Positions 17,423 to 25,905 are shown, counted from the first letter of the stretch. The stretch: DNA of 64,000 nt from Paenibacillus andongensis (GCF_025369935.1 NZ_CP104467.1:1619001-1683000), one strand, 5' to 3'. Numbers and translations are program-made. The notes: generated by a model from the letters alone, not told the origin.

Positions 17423-18406
17423 CTAATAAAGATCCACTTTTAGCTTTTTTTCAAGCCTAGTGTCATTTACCCAGCCCACATAAGAATCGAGTGTTTGGAA
17501 ATTGTGATCCATCAGGATTACGCCGACGAATGGATACTGCTTGCGGTGGCGATAACGCACATCAGCCCATCTTACTTCATACCCCCACCGATGTTCTTTC
17601 ACTTCCGCACAAGTATAGGACGAGAAGTAAAGTAAGGCTTGAATGTCTTCGTGATTCTTGGACGCCTCGATGGCTGGATGGTCTTCACATTTGATAGTGT
17701 CAATCCACCTAAGCTTTGAATTCTTCAGTTCACCCAACTGGAAGGTGCCGTCTGTTCTGCGTTTCACTACGTTCCACACATAGAGGTTGAATGTTACAAT
17801 AAGTGTGTATTTATCCCCGGGCATATGGGTGGGGTCTTTGCGATATAGTCCTTTTTCTACGATGTAATGGTCGAGAGAGCGCCAGATGTAATATAGGGCG
17901 ATAACCCCGTACAAAGTCGGGAATACCAGCTTTGGACTAGCGACATGGAAAGACCACATGAAAATAGCTGCGATGTGGCTTGAAAAGATAAAGGGATCAA
18001 AGATGTGTATAATGTTCCATGACACCCACTTTTCAGAGAATGGCCGGAACGCTTGTGTACCATATGTGTTGAAACAATCTGTAAAGACGTGAAAACAAAC
18101 GGCGATTCCTACCCACATACCAAGGTGCAGCAGGGGAATTCCATGGAAGAAAAGAGCAAGAGCTCCAGTGATCAGCAGCGTCCATAAAAGTAGAGCTGGC
18201 AAAGAGTGAGAACGACCACGGTGATTTCGAATGTAAGTGGCGTTCCCTTTAAAACGAAGAAGCCCGTCCACATCCGGAATCTGTGAGCCAATAACCGTGC
18301 CGATGAAGACCGCAGTGGTTGCCGCAGTGTCCGCAGAAACGCTTGGGTCAATTTGTGACAGTCCCGCTAACCCTAAACCAATTACGAGATGAGTGCCTGT
18401 GTCCAA
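17423..18406 (-). CDS. Membrane-bound metal-dependent hydrolase, YfhP/YdjM family
   Basis: 327-aa protein of the YdjM (LexA-regulated inner membrane) superfamily, resembling B. subtilis YfhP. The N-terminal half holds several membrane helices with the conserved metal-site-like residues: MDTGTHLVIG (His6), SQIPDVDGLLR, NHRGRSHSLP and FHVFTDCFNTYGTQ. The C-terminal about 130 residues are soluble and basic. The TTG start at 18406 is supported by AGGAGG 8 nt upstream and by the conserved start of the family sequence. The 250-bp region upstream contains repeat elements rather than an obvious promoter. Confidence 0.88.
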   Translation of the reverse strand: MDTGTHLVIGLGLAGLSQIDPSVSADTAATTAVFIGTVIGSQIPDVDGLLRFKGNATYIRNHRGRSHSLPALLLWTLLITGALALFFHGIPLLHLGMWVGIAVCFHVFTDCFNTYGTQAFRPFSEKWVSWNIIHIFDPFIFSSHIAAIFMWSFHVASPKLVFPTLYGVIALYYIWRSLDHYIVEKGLYRKDPTHMPGDKYTLIVTFNLYVWNVVKRRTDGTFQLGELKNSKLRWIDTIKCEDHPAIEASKNHEDIQALLYFSSYTCAEVKEHRWGYEVRWADVRYRHRKQYPFVGVILMDHNFQTLDSYVGWVNDTRLEKKLKVDLY

Positions 18407-18423
18407 ATGGGTTTCCTCCTAAG

Positions 18424-18482
18424 AATTTTCCGTAGGGAAAATTTTCTTCGTAAGCATGGGCTGAGTTTTCCGTAGGAAAACT
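18424..18482. repeat. Pair of TTTTCC-GTA(G)-GGAAAA hairpins
   Basis: Two perfect 8-bp hairpins, AATTTTCC.GTAG.GGAAAATT (18424-18443) and AGTTTTCC.GTA.GGAAAACT (18464-18482). They are 40 bp apart and adjacent to a dispersed repeat element. Confidence 0.7.
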
Positions 18483-18489
18483 TACTTCA

Positions 18490-18584
18490 GTTGATAAGAA
18501 GGAATAAGTTTTATACTTTTTGCTTCGCATCAACCTTGACAAGCGCGCTCGTCCTGATAAGACGACAGAATCATGCATCCTTGT
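18490..18584 (-). repeat. Dispersed ~95-bp element, copy 1
   Basis: On the minus strand this reads like copy 2 at 20462-20555 in almost every position. It contains GGACGAGCGCGCTTGTCAAGG, split here by one variable position, and GATGCGAAGCAAAAAGTATA. The direct repeat GTAAGCATGG (18450-18459 and 18583-18592) brackets this copy together with one hairpin. Confidence 0.75.
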
Positions 18585-18659
18585 AAGCATGGACATTTTT
18601 CCGTCTTTTTATTAGTTTACCATTTTGGAGCAAAAAATAAATCAGAGGGAGATCTAAAA

Positions 18660-18956
18660 ATGTCTAAAGTTTTTGTAGAGTATGCCATAAAACCCGCTTT
18701 TCGGGAGTCCTTTCTCATCTATATGCAGGAATGGCAGCGGCGGGAAGGGCGGTTTGAGCTGCTGGAGGGAACGGATCAGGAAGGACTTTTTGTAGAGATT
18801 TGGAAAGAAGTTACCTATGAGGAGTATCTCTCTTTGAAACAAGAACGTTTGCACGGGATCGAATATGCTTCACATCAAGCTGTATGGGAAGAGTGGATTG
18901 AAGGCGGCCTGCGCAAGCTGCATATGTGGCATTTCGCAGAAGTGACTTCTACATGA
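18660..18956 (+). CDS. Small hypothetical protein, 98 aa
   Basis: Soluble acidic 98-aa protein rich in Glu and Trp, with no signal peptide. I do not recognise it with confidence; size and alternating pattern would fit a small dimeric alpha/beta-barrel (NIPSNAP or antibiotic-monooxygenase-like) fold, which is inference only. ATG 18660 is preferred over ATG 18573, because GAGGGAG lies 8 nt upstream and the upstream extension is encoded by the repeat region. It is divergent from the YfhP-like gene. Confidence 0.7.
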   Translation: MSKVFVEYAIKPAFRESFLIYMQEWQRREGRFELLEGTDQEGLFVEIWKEVTYEEYLSLKQERLHGIEYASHQAVWEEWIEGGLRKLHMWHFAEVTST

Positions 18957-18964
18957 CAAAAAAA

Positions 18965-18992
18965 GCCGCTGCTCTTAACAAGAGCAAACGGC
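18965..18992. terminator. Terminator between convergent genes
   Basis: GCCG.TGCTCTT/AAGAGCA.CGGC stem-loop between the 98-aa protein gene and gerQ. An A-run precedes it on the + strand, so it works best for gerQ on the minus strand. Confidence 0.7.
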
Positions 18993-19011
18993 ATTATATG
19001 TGATCTAACCA

Positions 19012-19473
19012 TTATCTCGGGCCGACTCCGCCTGTGTATGGATACATGTAATTGAGTTCCTCGTCGAACGTAATGTAGTCTAGATTCACCATAAGTAATA
19101 AGAAACGCATGCCGGTAGCAGGATCGCTGATGATGATATGATCACGGCCTGCAGCTTCCAATTTACCTTTGAAAATTTTGGCGTTCCATTGCGAGTTATT
19201 TTCGTATGTCATGTAGATTGTTACTATTTTCCCAAGGTTCAAACGAAGAATATTCTCGATATAGGATTGTTCCATAGGAAGTTGACCGGGTACATTTACA
19301 CCTGTTTGCAGACCGCCAGCAGGTGGGAAGCCAGTTCCGCTTGGTGCAGGCATACTAGGCATACTCGAACTCGTTGTTGGAACGGGATAAGCCGGATAAG
19401 AGGATCCGTATTGGGCTTGCGGGATCATGGCTGGGTTTCCTAGGTTACCGATTCTGTAAGGGCTATTCAACAT
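19012..19473 (-). CDS. gerQ: Spore coat protein GerQ
   Basis: Spore coat protein needed for the cortex hydrolase CwlJ to reach the coat, cross-linked by transglutaminase in B. subtilis. 153 aa from ATG 19473. The N-terminal 70 residues are low-complexity Pro/Ser/Gly/Tyr, followed by the hallmark domain EQSYIENILRLNLGK, TYENNSQWNAK and AAGRDHIIISDP. The ATG at 19473 follows GGAGG at 10 nt; the longer frame from 19554 lacks this. No cwlJ lies next to it in this window. Confidence 0.95.
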   Translation of the reverse strand: MLNSPYRIGNLGNPAMIPQAQYGSSYPAYPVPTTSSSMPSMPAPSGTGFPPAGGLQTGVNVPGQLPMEQSYIENILRLNLGKIVTIYMTYENNSQWNAKIFKGKLEAAGRDHIIISDPATGMRFLLLMVNLDYITFDEELNYMYPYTGGVGPR

Positions 19474-19619
19474 GTTGGTATTTCCTCCTTGAGCTTTCAT
19501 TGAGAAAGCTTTCTTCATAATTGAATTGTGAAACAATGTCTTCGTCATTGTCATTTTCCATAATCATCATATTGTGCTCATGCCCATTTGGTGACTGGTT
19601 TTAGCTTAATTTTCCCAAA

Positions 19620-19642
19620 CAAAAAAAGCCCCATCAGGAGCT
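19620..19642 (-). terminator. Terminator of the response regulator gene
   Basis: AGCTCC/GGGGCT stem with a seven-T tract on the minus strand, touching the stop codon. Confidence 0.7.
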
Positions 19643-20328
19643 CACGTAAGTAGGAATTTATAACCGACACCCCATACCGTCTTAATATATTTCGGTTCTT
19701 TGGGATCGGCTTCTATTTTTTTGCGAAGGTTTGCGATATGTACATCGATTGCACGTTCGGTTACATAGGAATCGAAACCACGGACCCGGTTTAGAAGCTC
19801 CTCCCGGCTGTATACTCGCCCTTGATTTTGCCAAAAAAGTTTCATGATTTCAAATTCAGAGAATGTGGTCTCTATGATTTTGCTATGTACAAAAAGGCAG
19901 CGCTTCTCTAGATCCAGATGAACGACTTGCTCGGTCGTATCGGTAGATTGAACTGGCGGAGGAAAGGCATGTGAACGTCGCAGTAAAGCTTGTATTCTTG
20001 CTGACAGTTCCCTCATTGAGAATGGTTTACATAGGTAATCATCAGCACCAGTCTGCAGGCCTTTGACGCGATCGGAGACCTCATTTTTGGCGGATACCAT
20101 AAGAATGGGGATGGCTGACGAATTGCGGAAGTCTGTGCATAGTTGAATCCCGTCAACATCAGGCAGCATAATATCAAGCACGATGACATCAGGTTCGAAA
20201 TCTCGGAATAGCACTTCACCTTGATGTCCAGTTTCCGCACGCATAACTTGATAGCCTTCCTCGTACAAATAAATCGCCATCATCTCGCCAATACTTAAAT
20301 CATCTTCAATAATTAATATCTTAGACAT
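19642..20328 (-). CDS. OmpR/PhoB-family response regulator (orphan)
   Basis: 228-aa two-domain regulator. The receiver domain (1-120) has acidic pocket E8/D9/D10, phospho-acceptor D52 (VLDIMLPDVDG), the switch Ser in MVSAKNE and the conserved Lys in CKPFS. The C-terminal winged helix (about 130-228) includes FSEFEIMKLF, RAIDVHIANLRKKIE and TVWGVGYKF. RBS GGAGGGGG precedes the ATG. No sensor kinase gene is adjacent on either side, and it has its own terminator, so it is an orphan in this window. Target genes cannot be inferred. Confidence 0.93.
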   Translation of the reverse strand: MSKILIIEDDLSIGEMMAIYLYEEGYQVMRAETGHQGEVLFRDFEPDVIVLDIMLPDVDGIQLCTDFRNSSAIPILMVSAKNEVSDRVKGLQTGADDYLCKPFSMRELSARIQALLRRSHAFPPPVQSTDTTEQVVHLDLEKRCLFVHSKIIETTFSEFEIMKLFWQNQGRVYSREELLNRVRGFDSYVTERAIDVHIANLRKKIEADPKEPKYIKTVWGVGYKFLLT

Positions 20329-20461
20329 AAACGTCCCCCTCCTTTTCCTTCAAAAGGTTCGGTGCTCGATATGCCGGACGCAACATTCGATCCTATATAT
20401 GCATGTTATCATTATACATTTTGTGACGTCCAGTTTAACTTTATAATTAGTTCCTTTGTAT

Positions 20462-20555
20462 GCAAGGATAAACGACTCCGTCGTCCTTCTAGGACGAGCG
20501 TGTTTGTCAAGGTAGATGCGAAGCAAAAGTATAAAACTTATACTTTCTTATCTAC
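20462..20555 (+). repeat. Dispersed ~95-bp element, copy 2
   Basis: Contains the hairpin CGTCCTTCTAGGACG followed by a GATGCGAAGCAAAAGTATA segment. It is similar along its whole length to the reverse complement of 18490-18584 and, more weakly, to 24211-24299. Confidence 0.75.
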
Positions 20556-20615
20556 AAAAAAAAGAAGCTGGACGGTACTTGACGCCTAGTTTCTTAGGTC
20601 AAGTCATCCAGCTTC
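20556..20615 (-). terminator. Terminator of the urt operon
   Basis: Long stem in which GAAGCTGGA and TCCAGCTTC form the outer arms and ACTTGAC/GTCAAGT the inner arms. On the minus strand the stem is followed by eight T residues. Confidence 0.85.
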
Positions 20616-20645
20616 CATTTATAGTGTGGGTCCTTGAAGTCAAAA

Positions 20646-21341
20646 TCATACCGTTAAATGCTTTCGGACTTGATCTTCGCTCAAATGCTCGGCATGGCCT
20701 TCGGCAGCTATGGTCCCTCGGTCCAAAACATAATAATAATCGGCGATGCTGGTAGCGAACTCTAAGCTTTGTTCGACAAGCAATACGGCAATTTCTCGAT
20801 TGCGTTTGATTGATTCTATGATGGCTTCAATCTCCATGACGATAGAAGGTTGGATACCCTCCATCGGCTCATCCAGCAGGAGTAGCTTAGGGCCGGGGGC
20901 CATGGCACGGGCTATCGCTAATTGCTGCTGCTGCCCTCCGCTGAGGTCGCCCCCTTTGCGGTGAAGCATTTGACGAAGTACGGGAAAAGTGTCGAAGAGA
21001 GATTCAGGGAGCTTTTTTCTTCCATCTGTTGCAGCTTCAAGCCCAAGCAGCAGGTTTTCCTCGACAGTAAGCTGTGGGAAAATCTCACGGCCTTGCGGCA
21101 CGTAGCCGATCCCTAATTTGGCTCGTCGATCCGGCAGAAAGGACGTTATGTTCCCTTCGTTATAGTGGATCGTGCCGGATTTCGGCTGAATGAGTCCCAT
21201 AATGCTCTTCATGAGTGTGGATTTCCCTACACCGTTGCGGCCCATTAGACAAACGATTTGGCCAGGTTTCACCTGAAGGTTGACATGGCGTACAACCATA
21301 CTCTCGCCGTAACCGGCTTCTATCTTCTGAAGATTAAGCAC
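20646..21341 (-). CDS. urtE: Urea ABC transporter ATP-binding protein UrtE
   Basis: LivF-like ATPase of the urea importer, 231 aa. Walker A GRNGVGKST, signature LSGGQQQQL and Walker B LLLLDEPMEGIQPS (a UrtE-typical ending) are visible. Start at GTG 21341, which overlaps the urtD stop by 8 nt and gives the family N-terminus MLNLQKIEAGYG; the longer frame from 21533 runs backwards through urtD and is rejected. Last gene of urtABCDE. With UrtD it powers uptake of urea into the cytoplasm for the divergent urease operon. Confidence 0.93.
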   Translation of the reverse strand: MLNLQKIEAGYGESMVVRHVNLQVKPGQIVCLMGRNGVGKSTLMKSIMGLIQPKSGTIHYNEGNITSFLPDRRAKLGIGYVPQGREIFPQLTVEENLLLGLEAATDGRKKLPESLFDTFPVLRQMLHRKGGDLSGGQQQQLAIARAMAPGPKLLLLDEPMEGIQPSIVMEIEAIIESIKRNREIAVLLVEQSLEFATSIADYYYVLDRGTIAAEGHAEHLSEDQVRKHLTV

Positions 21342-22125
21342 CTCGCTCCACTCTCCTTCCAAGATAAACTTCAGCAACTTTATCGTCATTCTGAATGTCC
21401 TGCATCGTGCCTTCCCGAAGCACGGTGCCTTCATGAAGTACCGTGACGGTTCTAGCGAACTTACGAACAAACGCCATATCGTGTTCAACGACGATGATCG
21501 TCTGATTTGCCGCAATTTCGTGTAGCAGCTCACCTGTTTTCTCGGTTTCGCTATCTGTCATGCCGGCGGCAGGTTCGTCCAGCAACAATAGATCGGGCTC
21601 CTGCATGAGCAGCATCCCGATTTCAAGCCACTGCTTCTCGCCGTGAGAGAGTGATCCTGCGCGTTTTTTGACTTTATTTTGCAGGCCAATCATCTCGAGT
21701 CGGAGATGCAAGCGGTCGCGTTGTTCACTCGTCGTCTTGGTCAATAGAGCGCTGAGGAGGCCGCGCTGCTGTTTCATAGAAAGAGCCAAATTTTCAAAAA
21801 CGGTTAATGTTGAGAAGACGGAAGGCGCTTGGAATTTACGTCCAATGCCGAGTTGTGCGATTTGATGTTCTTGGTGCTTGGAGAGATCAATCGATTCTTT
21901 GAAATAAACGTGACCTTGTGAAGGCTTCACTTTCCCGCAAATGACATCCAAGAGCGTTGTTTTACCTGCTCCGTTCGGCCCGATAAGGAACCGAAGCTCT
22001 CCATATTGCAAGGAAAAGTCCAGATTGCTTAAGGCTTTAAATCCATCAAAGCTCACTTCAAGCCCTTTAACGCTAAGGATTTTCTCGCCGGCTACAGGTT
22101 GTTGTTTCGCTAATTGTCCTAGCAT
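21334..22125 (-). CDS. urtD: Urea ABC transporter ATP-binding protein UrtD
   Basis: LivG-like ATPase of the urea importer, 263 aa. Walker A GPNGAGKTT, signature LSHGEKQWLEIGM (the LSHGEKQWLEIG form is typical of UrtD), Walker B LLLLDEPAAGMTDSE and the H-switch VVEHDM are visible. The ATG at 22125 follows GGGGGA. It is translationally coupled to urtE through an 8-nt overlap. Confidence 0.93.
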   Translation of the reverse strand: MLGQLAKQQPVAGEKILSVKGLEVSFDGFKALSNLDFSLQYGELRFLIGPNGAGKTTLLDVICGKVKPSQGHVYFKESIDLSKHQEHQIAQLGIGRKFQAPSVFSTLTVFENLALSMKQQRGLLSALLTKTTSEQRDRLHLRLEMIGLQNKVKKRAGSLSHGEKQWLEIGMLLMQEPDLLLLDEPAAGMTDSETEKTGELLHEIAANQTIIVVEHDMAFVRKFARTVTVLHEGTVLREGTMQDIQNDDKVAEVYLGRRVERGA

Positions 22126-22174
22126 TGGGATGTTCCCCCTTCAAATTTCATAACATTAAGGATTTGGAGTATGG

Positions 22175-23251
22175 TCAGCTAGCTTCTTGCGATGAAGAAA
22201 TCGGCTTAGGAAGCACGTTTTTTTTCCAATTGGAGGTGTAATGTGTAATCGTACCGACGATACCTTTGGGCAGCAGCAGTACAACAATAATGAACATGGC
22301 CCCGAGCATAATCGGCCACCAAGCAGGGTAAGCCTCGCTAAACGTTGTTTTGGCTGCGTTGGTAATTAACGCTCCAAGAACGGCGCCTCCGATCGTTGAT
22401 CGCCCTCCGATAGCTACCCAAAGAACCATCTCGATCGAAGGGACAATGCCCATTTGTGCAGGTGAGATAATGCCTTCCTGAAGGACGAAAAGCACACCTG
22501 CAAGTCCAGCTAATCCTGCTGAAACGCAGTAAATGAATACTTTAAAAGTGACTGGATTGTAGCCAATAAAGCGAACCCGATTTTCCCCGTCACGAATGGC
22601 CGTGAGAATATTGCCCATCCGACTGGTGACGAGCAGACTGCACAGGATAAGAATGACAACAACAACAGCTAAAGTGAGATAGAAGAATAATAATTTCGTA
22701 GATTGTGATTGCAGGTTTAAGCCAATAAACGTGGTGAAATTGGTTAGACCGTTAGTTCCGCCTGTATAGCCTTGTTGACCAACGAATAACGTGACGGTAA
22801 TAATGACTAACGCTTGAGACAATATAGAGAAGAAAGCACCTTTGATTCGATTGCGGAATGTAAAATATCCTAAGATGAAGGCGACGATCATTGGAACAAT
22901 GAGGGCTAGAAGGAATGCTGCCCCTGCATGTTGGAAAGGAACCCAGAACCAGGGTAATCTCTCAACGCCGCTCCATGACATGAAATCCGGCAGCTGGTCT
23001 GGCGACGCGGCGAGCTTAAGATGCATGGCCATACAATAAGCGCCAAGTCCAAAGTAGACGCCATGGCCGAGGCTAAGAATACCCGTATAGCCCCAAATGA
23101 GATCAATTCCCATGGCGATGATGGCATAAGCGAGAAACTTGCCAAGAAGGGATAGTCGGAAGTCTGACAGGAACAGAGGTGCCAGAGCGATAGCGATCAA
23201 AAATACGGCATAAACGATCAATTTAAGCTTGGATTGTCCCGCTAAGAGCAT
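22175..23251 (-). CDS. urtC: Urea ABC transporter permease UrtC
   Basis: LivM-like membrane subunit, about 358 aa, with around ten hydrophobic helices. Family features include WGYTGILSLGHGVYFGLGAY near residues 50-75 and the cytoplasmic EAA-like loop SRMGNILTAIRDGENRVRFIGYN. The long second loop with DFMSWSG is typical of UrtC. The start is uncertain: ATG 23251 is used, but an in-frame GTG at 23263 lies only 1-2 nt past the AAAGGA site. The gene follows urtB by about 20 bp. Confidence 0.9.
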   Translation of the reverse strand: MLLAGQSKLKLIVYAVFLIAIALAPLFLSDFRLSLLGKFLAYAIIAMGIDLIWGYTGILSLGHGVYFGLGAYCMAMHLKLAASPDQLPDFMSWSGVERLPWFWVPFQHAGAAFLLALIVPMIVAFILGYFTFRNRIKGAFFSILSQALVIITVTLFVGQQGYTGGTNGLTNFTTFIGLNLQSQSTKLLFFYLTLAVVVVILILCSLLVTSRMGNILTAIRDGENRVRFIGYNPVTFKVFIYCVSAGLAGLAGVLFVLQEGIISPAQMGIVPSIEMVLWVAIGGRSTIGGAVLGALITNAAKTTFSEAYPAWWPIMLGAMFIIVVLLLPKGIVGTITHYTSNWKKNVLPKPISSSQEAS

Positions 23252-23272
23252 GGAAGATGCCACATCCTTTCT

Positions 23273-24178
23273 TCAGTCTAAGGATCTTGAACGGATCGTC
23301 ACAAGTCCCATCGGTTTCCATTGCAAGAAGGCGATTATGAGCGTAAAGACAAGCACTTTACCGAGCGTAGCACTTGTTGTGTATTCCAAAGCTGTATTGA
23401 AAACCCCAATACCTAATGCTCCTGCTACGGTTCCAATCAGTTTGCCAATTCCACCAAGTACAACAACCATGAAAGCATCCACAATATAGTAAGTGCCTAT
23501 GGTCGGTCCAATAGGTCCAAGCAGCGTTAAGGCGCATCCGGCAATTCCTGCCATTGCGGAGCCAAAAGCGAAGGACTGAGCATCTACTCTACGTGTGGAA
23601 ATACCGAGACAAGCAGCCATTTCACGATTCTGCATAACGGCTCTCATGCGTCTTCCTCCGGCAGAGTGATACAGGTACATATAAATCACCAAGATACACA
23701 GCGCTACCAAAGCAATAATAAAGAGGCGCTTGTAAGGGAGAATGAGGTCGGCTGACAGATGAAGTCCGCCTTCCAACCATTCGGGGGCTTTAACAGCCAC
23801 ATTAGGAGCACCGAAGATGGTGCGTGCAAGCTGCTGCAAGGCAAGGCTTACTCCCCATGTAGCAAGCAGGCTGTCTAGCGGTCTGCCATACATGAATCGA
23901 ATAAGAAAAACTTCGAGCAGCCAGCCGACGAGGAAGGCTACCGCAAAGGCAACACCTAACGACACGATGAAATACCATCCGAAAGCGGAGGCCGGTAGAA
24001 ACTTTTGGAACCACTGCTGAACTAGATAAGCCATGTAGGCGCCAATCATGATGAATTCGCCATGGGCCATATTCATAACATTCATCAAGCCGAATGTAAT
24101 CGCAAGACCGATGGCGATCAGCAGCAGAATGGAACTAAGGCTTAGACCGTTAAATAATTGAAGAAGCAGCAGACTCAT
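23273..24178 (-). CDS. urtB: Urea ABC transporter permease UrtB
   Basis: LivH-like membrane subunit, 301 aa, with about eight helices. Characteristic segments are LLIAIGLAITFGLMNVMNMAHGEF near the N-terminus and RAVMQNREMAACLGISTRRVD (coupling loop). ATG 24178 has GGGAGG 7 nt upstream; the frame from 24202 is longer by 8 residues without support. It pairs with UrtC to form the channel for urea. Confidence 0.92.
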   Translation of the reverse strand: MSLLLLQLFNGLSLSSILLLIAIGLAITFGLMNVMNMAHGEFIMIGAYMAYLVQQWFQKFLPASAFGWYFIVSLGVAFAVAFLVGWLLEVFLIRFMYGRPLDSLLATWGVSLALQQLARTIFGAPNVAVKAPEWLEGGLHLSADLILPYKRLFIIALVALCILVIYMYLYHSAGGRRMRAVMQNREMAACLGISTRRVDAQSFAFGSAMAGIAGCALTLLGPIGPTIGTYYIVDAFMVVVLGGIGKLIGTVAGALGIGVFNTALEYTTSATLGKVLVFTLIIAFLQWKPMGLVTIRSRSLD

Positions 24179-24210
24179 GGCAATCCCTCCCAGTAAACCC
24201 AAGTAAACAA

Positions 24211-24299
24211 AATAAACGTCTACCGTCCTTCTTGGACGGGGGCGTTTATCCAGAAATATAGCGACTTATCGTGTGAAACATATAAATTCTTATATTTTG
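24211..24299 (+). repeat. Dispersed ~95-bp element, copy 3 (diverged)
   Basis: Holds ATAAACGTCTACCGTCCTTC followed by TTGGACGG, matching the hairpin core of copy 2, and later an AT-rich ATAAATTCTTATATTTT segment in the same relative place. It lies between urtA and urtB. Confidence 0.6.
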
Positions 24300-24306
24300 G
24301 TGAAAT

Positions 24307-24332
24307 CCAGGACTGCCGTTAGGCAATCCTGG
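24307..24332 (-). terminator. Intercistronic hairpin between urtA and urtB
   Basis: CCAGGA.TGCC/GGCA.TCCTGG stem, without a long T-run. It probably reduces readthrough so that UrtA exceeds the membrane subunits. Confidence 0.65.
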
Positions 24333-24347
24333 CTCCAATAACTAACT

Positions 24348-25622
24348 TTATTTTTTCGTTACTTCTCCGCCCCATGGGTATGTTTTGAGGAAAGGATCTG
24401 GCTTGAGTGGTTGGCCGGAGTTCCAAATTTCCTTGATTTGGCCATCCGCCGTAATTTGACCGATACGTGCCGTTTTGGAAATATGTTGGTTCTCTCCATC
24501 AATAACCACTTTACCTTCCGGTGCGTTAAACTCAATACCTTTGGCAGCAGCTTTCACTTTCTCCACCTCAAAGGATCCTGCTTTCTTCACAGCTGCGGCC
24601 CATAAGTAAACGGCCGTGTAACCAGCTTCAATCGGATCGTCCGTAACGCGGTCTTTCCCATATTTGGCTTTGTAAGCTTCTACGAATTTTTTGTTCTCAG
24701 GAACATCAGTTGTTTGGTAGTAGTTCCAAGCCGTGTAGTGTCCATCTAAGACAGAAGCTCCTATACCGCGAACCTCTTCCTCTGCGATACTTACGGACAT
24801 TGTTGTTAGATCTTTGGATGAAATGCCTGCATCTTTCAATTGCTTGAAGAAGGCTACGTTACTGTCGCCGTTAAGCGTATTGAAAATGACATCCGGCTTC
24901 TCTTTTTTGATTTTACTAATGATTGTATTGTAGTCGGTGTGTCCAAGTGGTGTGTATTCTTCGGCAACAAGTGTTCCGCCTTCAGCTTTCAACTGCTCTT
25001 TAATAATTTTGTTGGCTGTTCTTGGGAAGACATAATCAGAACCGAGTAGGTAGAATTTCTTGCCTTTGTTTTGCAGAAGCCAAGTTACCGCTGGGATAAT
25101 TTGTTGGTTCGTTGTTGCCCCAATGTAGAAGATATTAGGTGATGATTCCACGCCTTCATACTGTACCGGATACCACAGTAATCCTTTGTTTTGTTCGACG
25201 ACCGGAAGCACCGCTTTGCGGCTGGCAGATGTCCAACAGCCAAAGATCGTAACGACGCTGTCTTTTTGCAGTAACTTCTTCGTTTTCTCTGCAAAAGTCG
25301 GCCAATCGGATGCCCCGTCTTCAATCACGGGCTTGATTTTTTTACCTAAGAGTCCCCCAGCTGCGTTAATTTCGTCAATCGCCATAAGTTCAGCATCTCT
25401 TACAGATACTTCGCTAATGGACATGGTGCCTGTGAGTGAGTGAAGAATCCCAACAGGTACCGTTTCATCCTTCGTCTCCGCCTTAGCTTCAGCGGCTTTG
25501 GTTGCCATAGGTGTAGTTGTCGTGGATGTAGTTGGCTCTGTTTTTGCACAGCCAGCCATGACCATCATCAAAGCCATACTCAAAGCGACTGTGAGCTTAC
25601 CTTTATTTCTTATCTCTCTCAT
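24348..25622 (-). CDS. urtA: Urea ABC transporter substrate-binding lipoprotein UrtA
   Basis: Extracellular urea receptor, 424 aa. The lipobox VMAGC (Cys25) is followed by a Thr/Ala/Glu-rich tether and a type I periplasmic-binding fold. Family-specific segments: [48 protein letters not shown]-like, and [19 protein letters not shown] 25622 sits behind AAGGGAGTGGGA. First gene of the urt operon, whose promoter region is shared with divergent ureA and carries TnrA/GlnR boxes. Confidence 0.95.
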   Translation of the reverse strand: MREIRNKGKLTVALSMALMMVMAGCAKTEPTTSTTTTPMATKAAEAKAETKDETVPVGILHSLTGTMSISEVSVRDAELMAIDEINAAGGLLGKKIKPVIEDGASDWPTFAEKTKKLLQKDSVVTIFGCWTSASRKAVLPVVEQNKGLLWYPVQYEGVESSPNIFYIGATTNQQIIPAVTWLLQNKGKKFYLLGSDYVFPRTANKIIKEQLKAEGGTLVAEEYTPLGHTDYNTIISKIKKEKPDVIFNTLNGDSNVAFFKQLKDAGISSKDLTTMSVSIAEEEVRGIGASVLDGHYTAWNYYQTTDVPENKKFVEAYKAKYGKDRVTDDPIEAGYTAVYLWAAAVKKAGSFEVEKVKAAAKGIEFNAPEGKVVIDGENQHISKTARIGQITADGQIKEIWNSGQPLKPDPFLKTYPWGGEVTKK

Positions 25623-25667
25623 TCACGTCCCACTCCCTTTGCTTACAAGATTTGGATTACAAGGCTT

Positions 25668-25697
25668 ATGATAAAGTGCAAAACAAGTTAATGTCAA
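25668..25697 (-). promoter_or_regulatory. Candidate promoter of urtABCDE
   Basis: Minus strand: TTGACA (25697-25692), 18 bp, TATCAT (25673-25668). The -35 is part of TnrA/GlnR box 1. No better promoter is visible before urtA. Confidence 0.55.
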
Positions 25698-25708
25698 TAT
25701 AGATGACA
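25692..25708. promoter_or_regulatory. TnrA/GlnR box 1
   Basis: TGTCAATATAGATGACA is a perfect match to the TnrA/GlnR consensus TGTNA-N7-TNACA. It overlaps the candidate urtA -35. Confidence 0.85.
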
Positions 25709-25807
25709 TGCATGAAGTGTTTTTTGTTAACTTTGCACAAAGACCAGTTATTTCTTTGTGAAAATCACATAAAATACGAAGAATGACTTCAGAAACAGTT
25801 GTTTAAA

Positions 25808-25824
25808 TGTCATGATAACTAACA
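25808..25824. promoter_or_regulatory. TnrA/GlnR box 2
   Basis: TGTCATGATAACTAACA is a perfect match to TGTNA-N7-TNACA. Its centre is about 51 bp upstream of the expected ureA transcription start, the spacing known for TnrA-activated promoters. Confidence 0.85.
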
Positions 25825-25831
25825 TAAATGA

Positions 25832-25860
25832 TTTACAATCATGAAATACACGAATATAAT
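25832..25860 (+). promoter_or_regulatory. Promoter of the urease operon
   Basis: TTTACA (25832-25837), 17 bp, perfect TATAAT (25855-25860), 45 bp before the ureA start and just downstream of TnrA/GlnR box 2. Confidence 0.8.
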
Positions 25861-25905
25861 AAAGATAAAGAATTACCATTATTCGGATTTTAATGAGGTG
25901 AAGAT

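Noticed and set aside
25741-25780. TGTGAAAATCACA as a CRP-type site
   Set aside because: The spacer is too short for a CRP/FNR site and it does not fit the TnrA pattern.
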